Virus record (IMG/VR): IMGVR_UViG_3300042452_000485 | Location: 1 to 29,056 of that record | Length of the DNA stretch: 29,056 nucleotides | Source: a virus | Direction: 5' to 3' (one strand) | In this document: positions 29,031 through 29,056 of the stretch, in pieces | How the letters are laid out: each line of letters begins with the position of its first letter | Position numbering within the stretch: position 1 is the stretch's first letter | Notes under the pieces: model-generated | Database searches by the model: none | Told to the model about the DNA's origin: nothing | What the model saw: the letters and a program-made list of their open reading frames with translations, nothing else | Made by a program: the position numbers and the translations under genes

Positions 29031-29056
29031 TACCCTCCATAGCCCCAATCAAAGTC
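29030..29056 (-). CDS. C-terminal end of an upstream late gene (partial)
   Basis: The last eight codons read DFDWGYGG and end in TAA, which shares one base with the next start. Only this fragment is within the window, so the product cannot be identified. A terminase or portal-region gene is expected to the right in this gene order. Confidence 0.5.
   Translation of the reverse strand, partial: DFDWGYGG

Overview
The window is a stretch of temperate bacteriophage genome: a P22-like podovirus gene order, GC-rich, probably from an alphaproteobacterium. A sphingomonad-type host is my best guess, from base composition and the style of the integrase N-terminus; no rRNA, tRNA or host gene is present to confirm it. 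Almost every base is coding. The longest stretches without a confident gene are about 200 bases (14547-14749, upstream of an inverted membrane-protein gene) and about 145 bases (2948-3092, rich in direct repeats). No gap exceeds 300 bases.

Left arm (1-3687, + strand). Five small-to-medium genes are joined by 4-base stop/start overlaps: a DUF551-like protein, a phage ABA-sandwich protein, an unknown, a small helix-turn-helix protein and a tyrosine integrase. The integrase overlaps a GIY-YIG (T5orf172/Mug113-type) protein whose N-terminus looks like the integrase's own arm-binding segment. A repeat-rich region, a zinc-ribbon protein and a 57-residue protein follow.

Late region (3671-29056, - strand, transcribed right to left). 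From the right edge: the last codons of an upstream gene, two proteins with a repeated GSFxG motif, a GroES-like co-chaperonin, scaffolding protein, capsid-associated protein, major capsid protein, several small structural proteins, a gp4-like head-tail connector, a GNAT acetyltransferase and three gp7/gp20/gp16-like internal (ejection) proteins. After an inverted insert come a gp10-like neck protein, a fibre-like protein, a beta-helix tailspike and an SGNH hydrolase. The operon then enters an unusual block: a coiled-coil protein, a tail-anchored coiled-coil protein, a four-pass membrane protein with an apparent peptidoglycan-binding segment, an Hsp70-family ATPase without a lid domain, and a lysozyme fused to a C-terminal membrane segment. 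It ends with an overlapping Rz/Rz1 spanin pair and two small membrane proteins. Terminase and portal are not in the window and presumably lie to the right.

Inverted insert (about 14409-15253, + strand). A four-pass membrane protein with its own promoter-like sequence, operator-like dyad, structured leader and rho-independent terminator interrupts the late operon. This is a classic moron layout.

The most unusual content is the Hsp70/membrane-coil/lysozyme block at 4644-9774, because Hsp70 genes are rare in phages of this size and here one is translationally coupled to a membrane protein inside the lysis end of the late operon. The integrase-like N-terminus on the GIY-YIG protein, next to iterated GTCCCCCCT sites, is the second point of interest.
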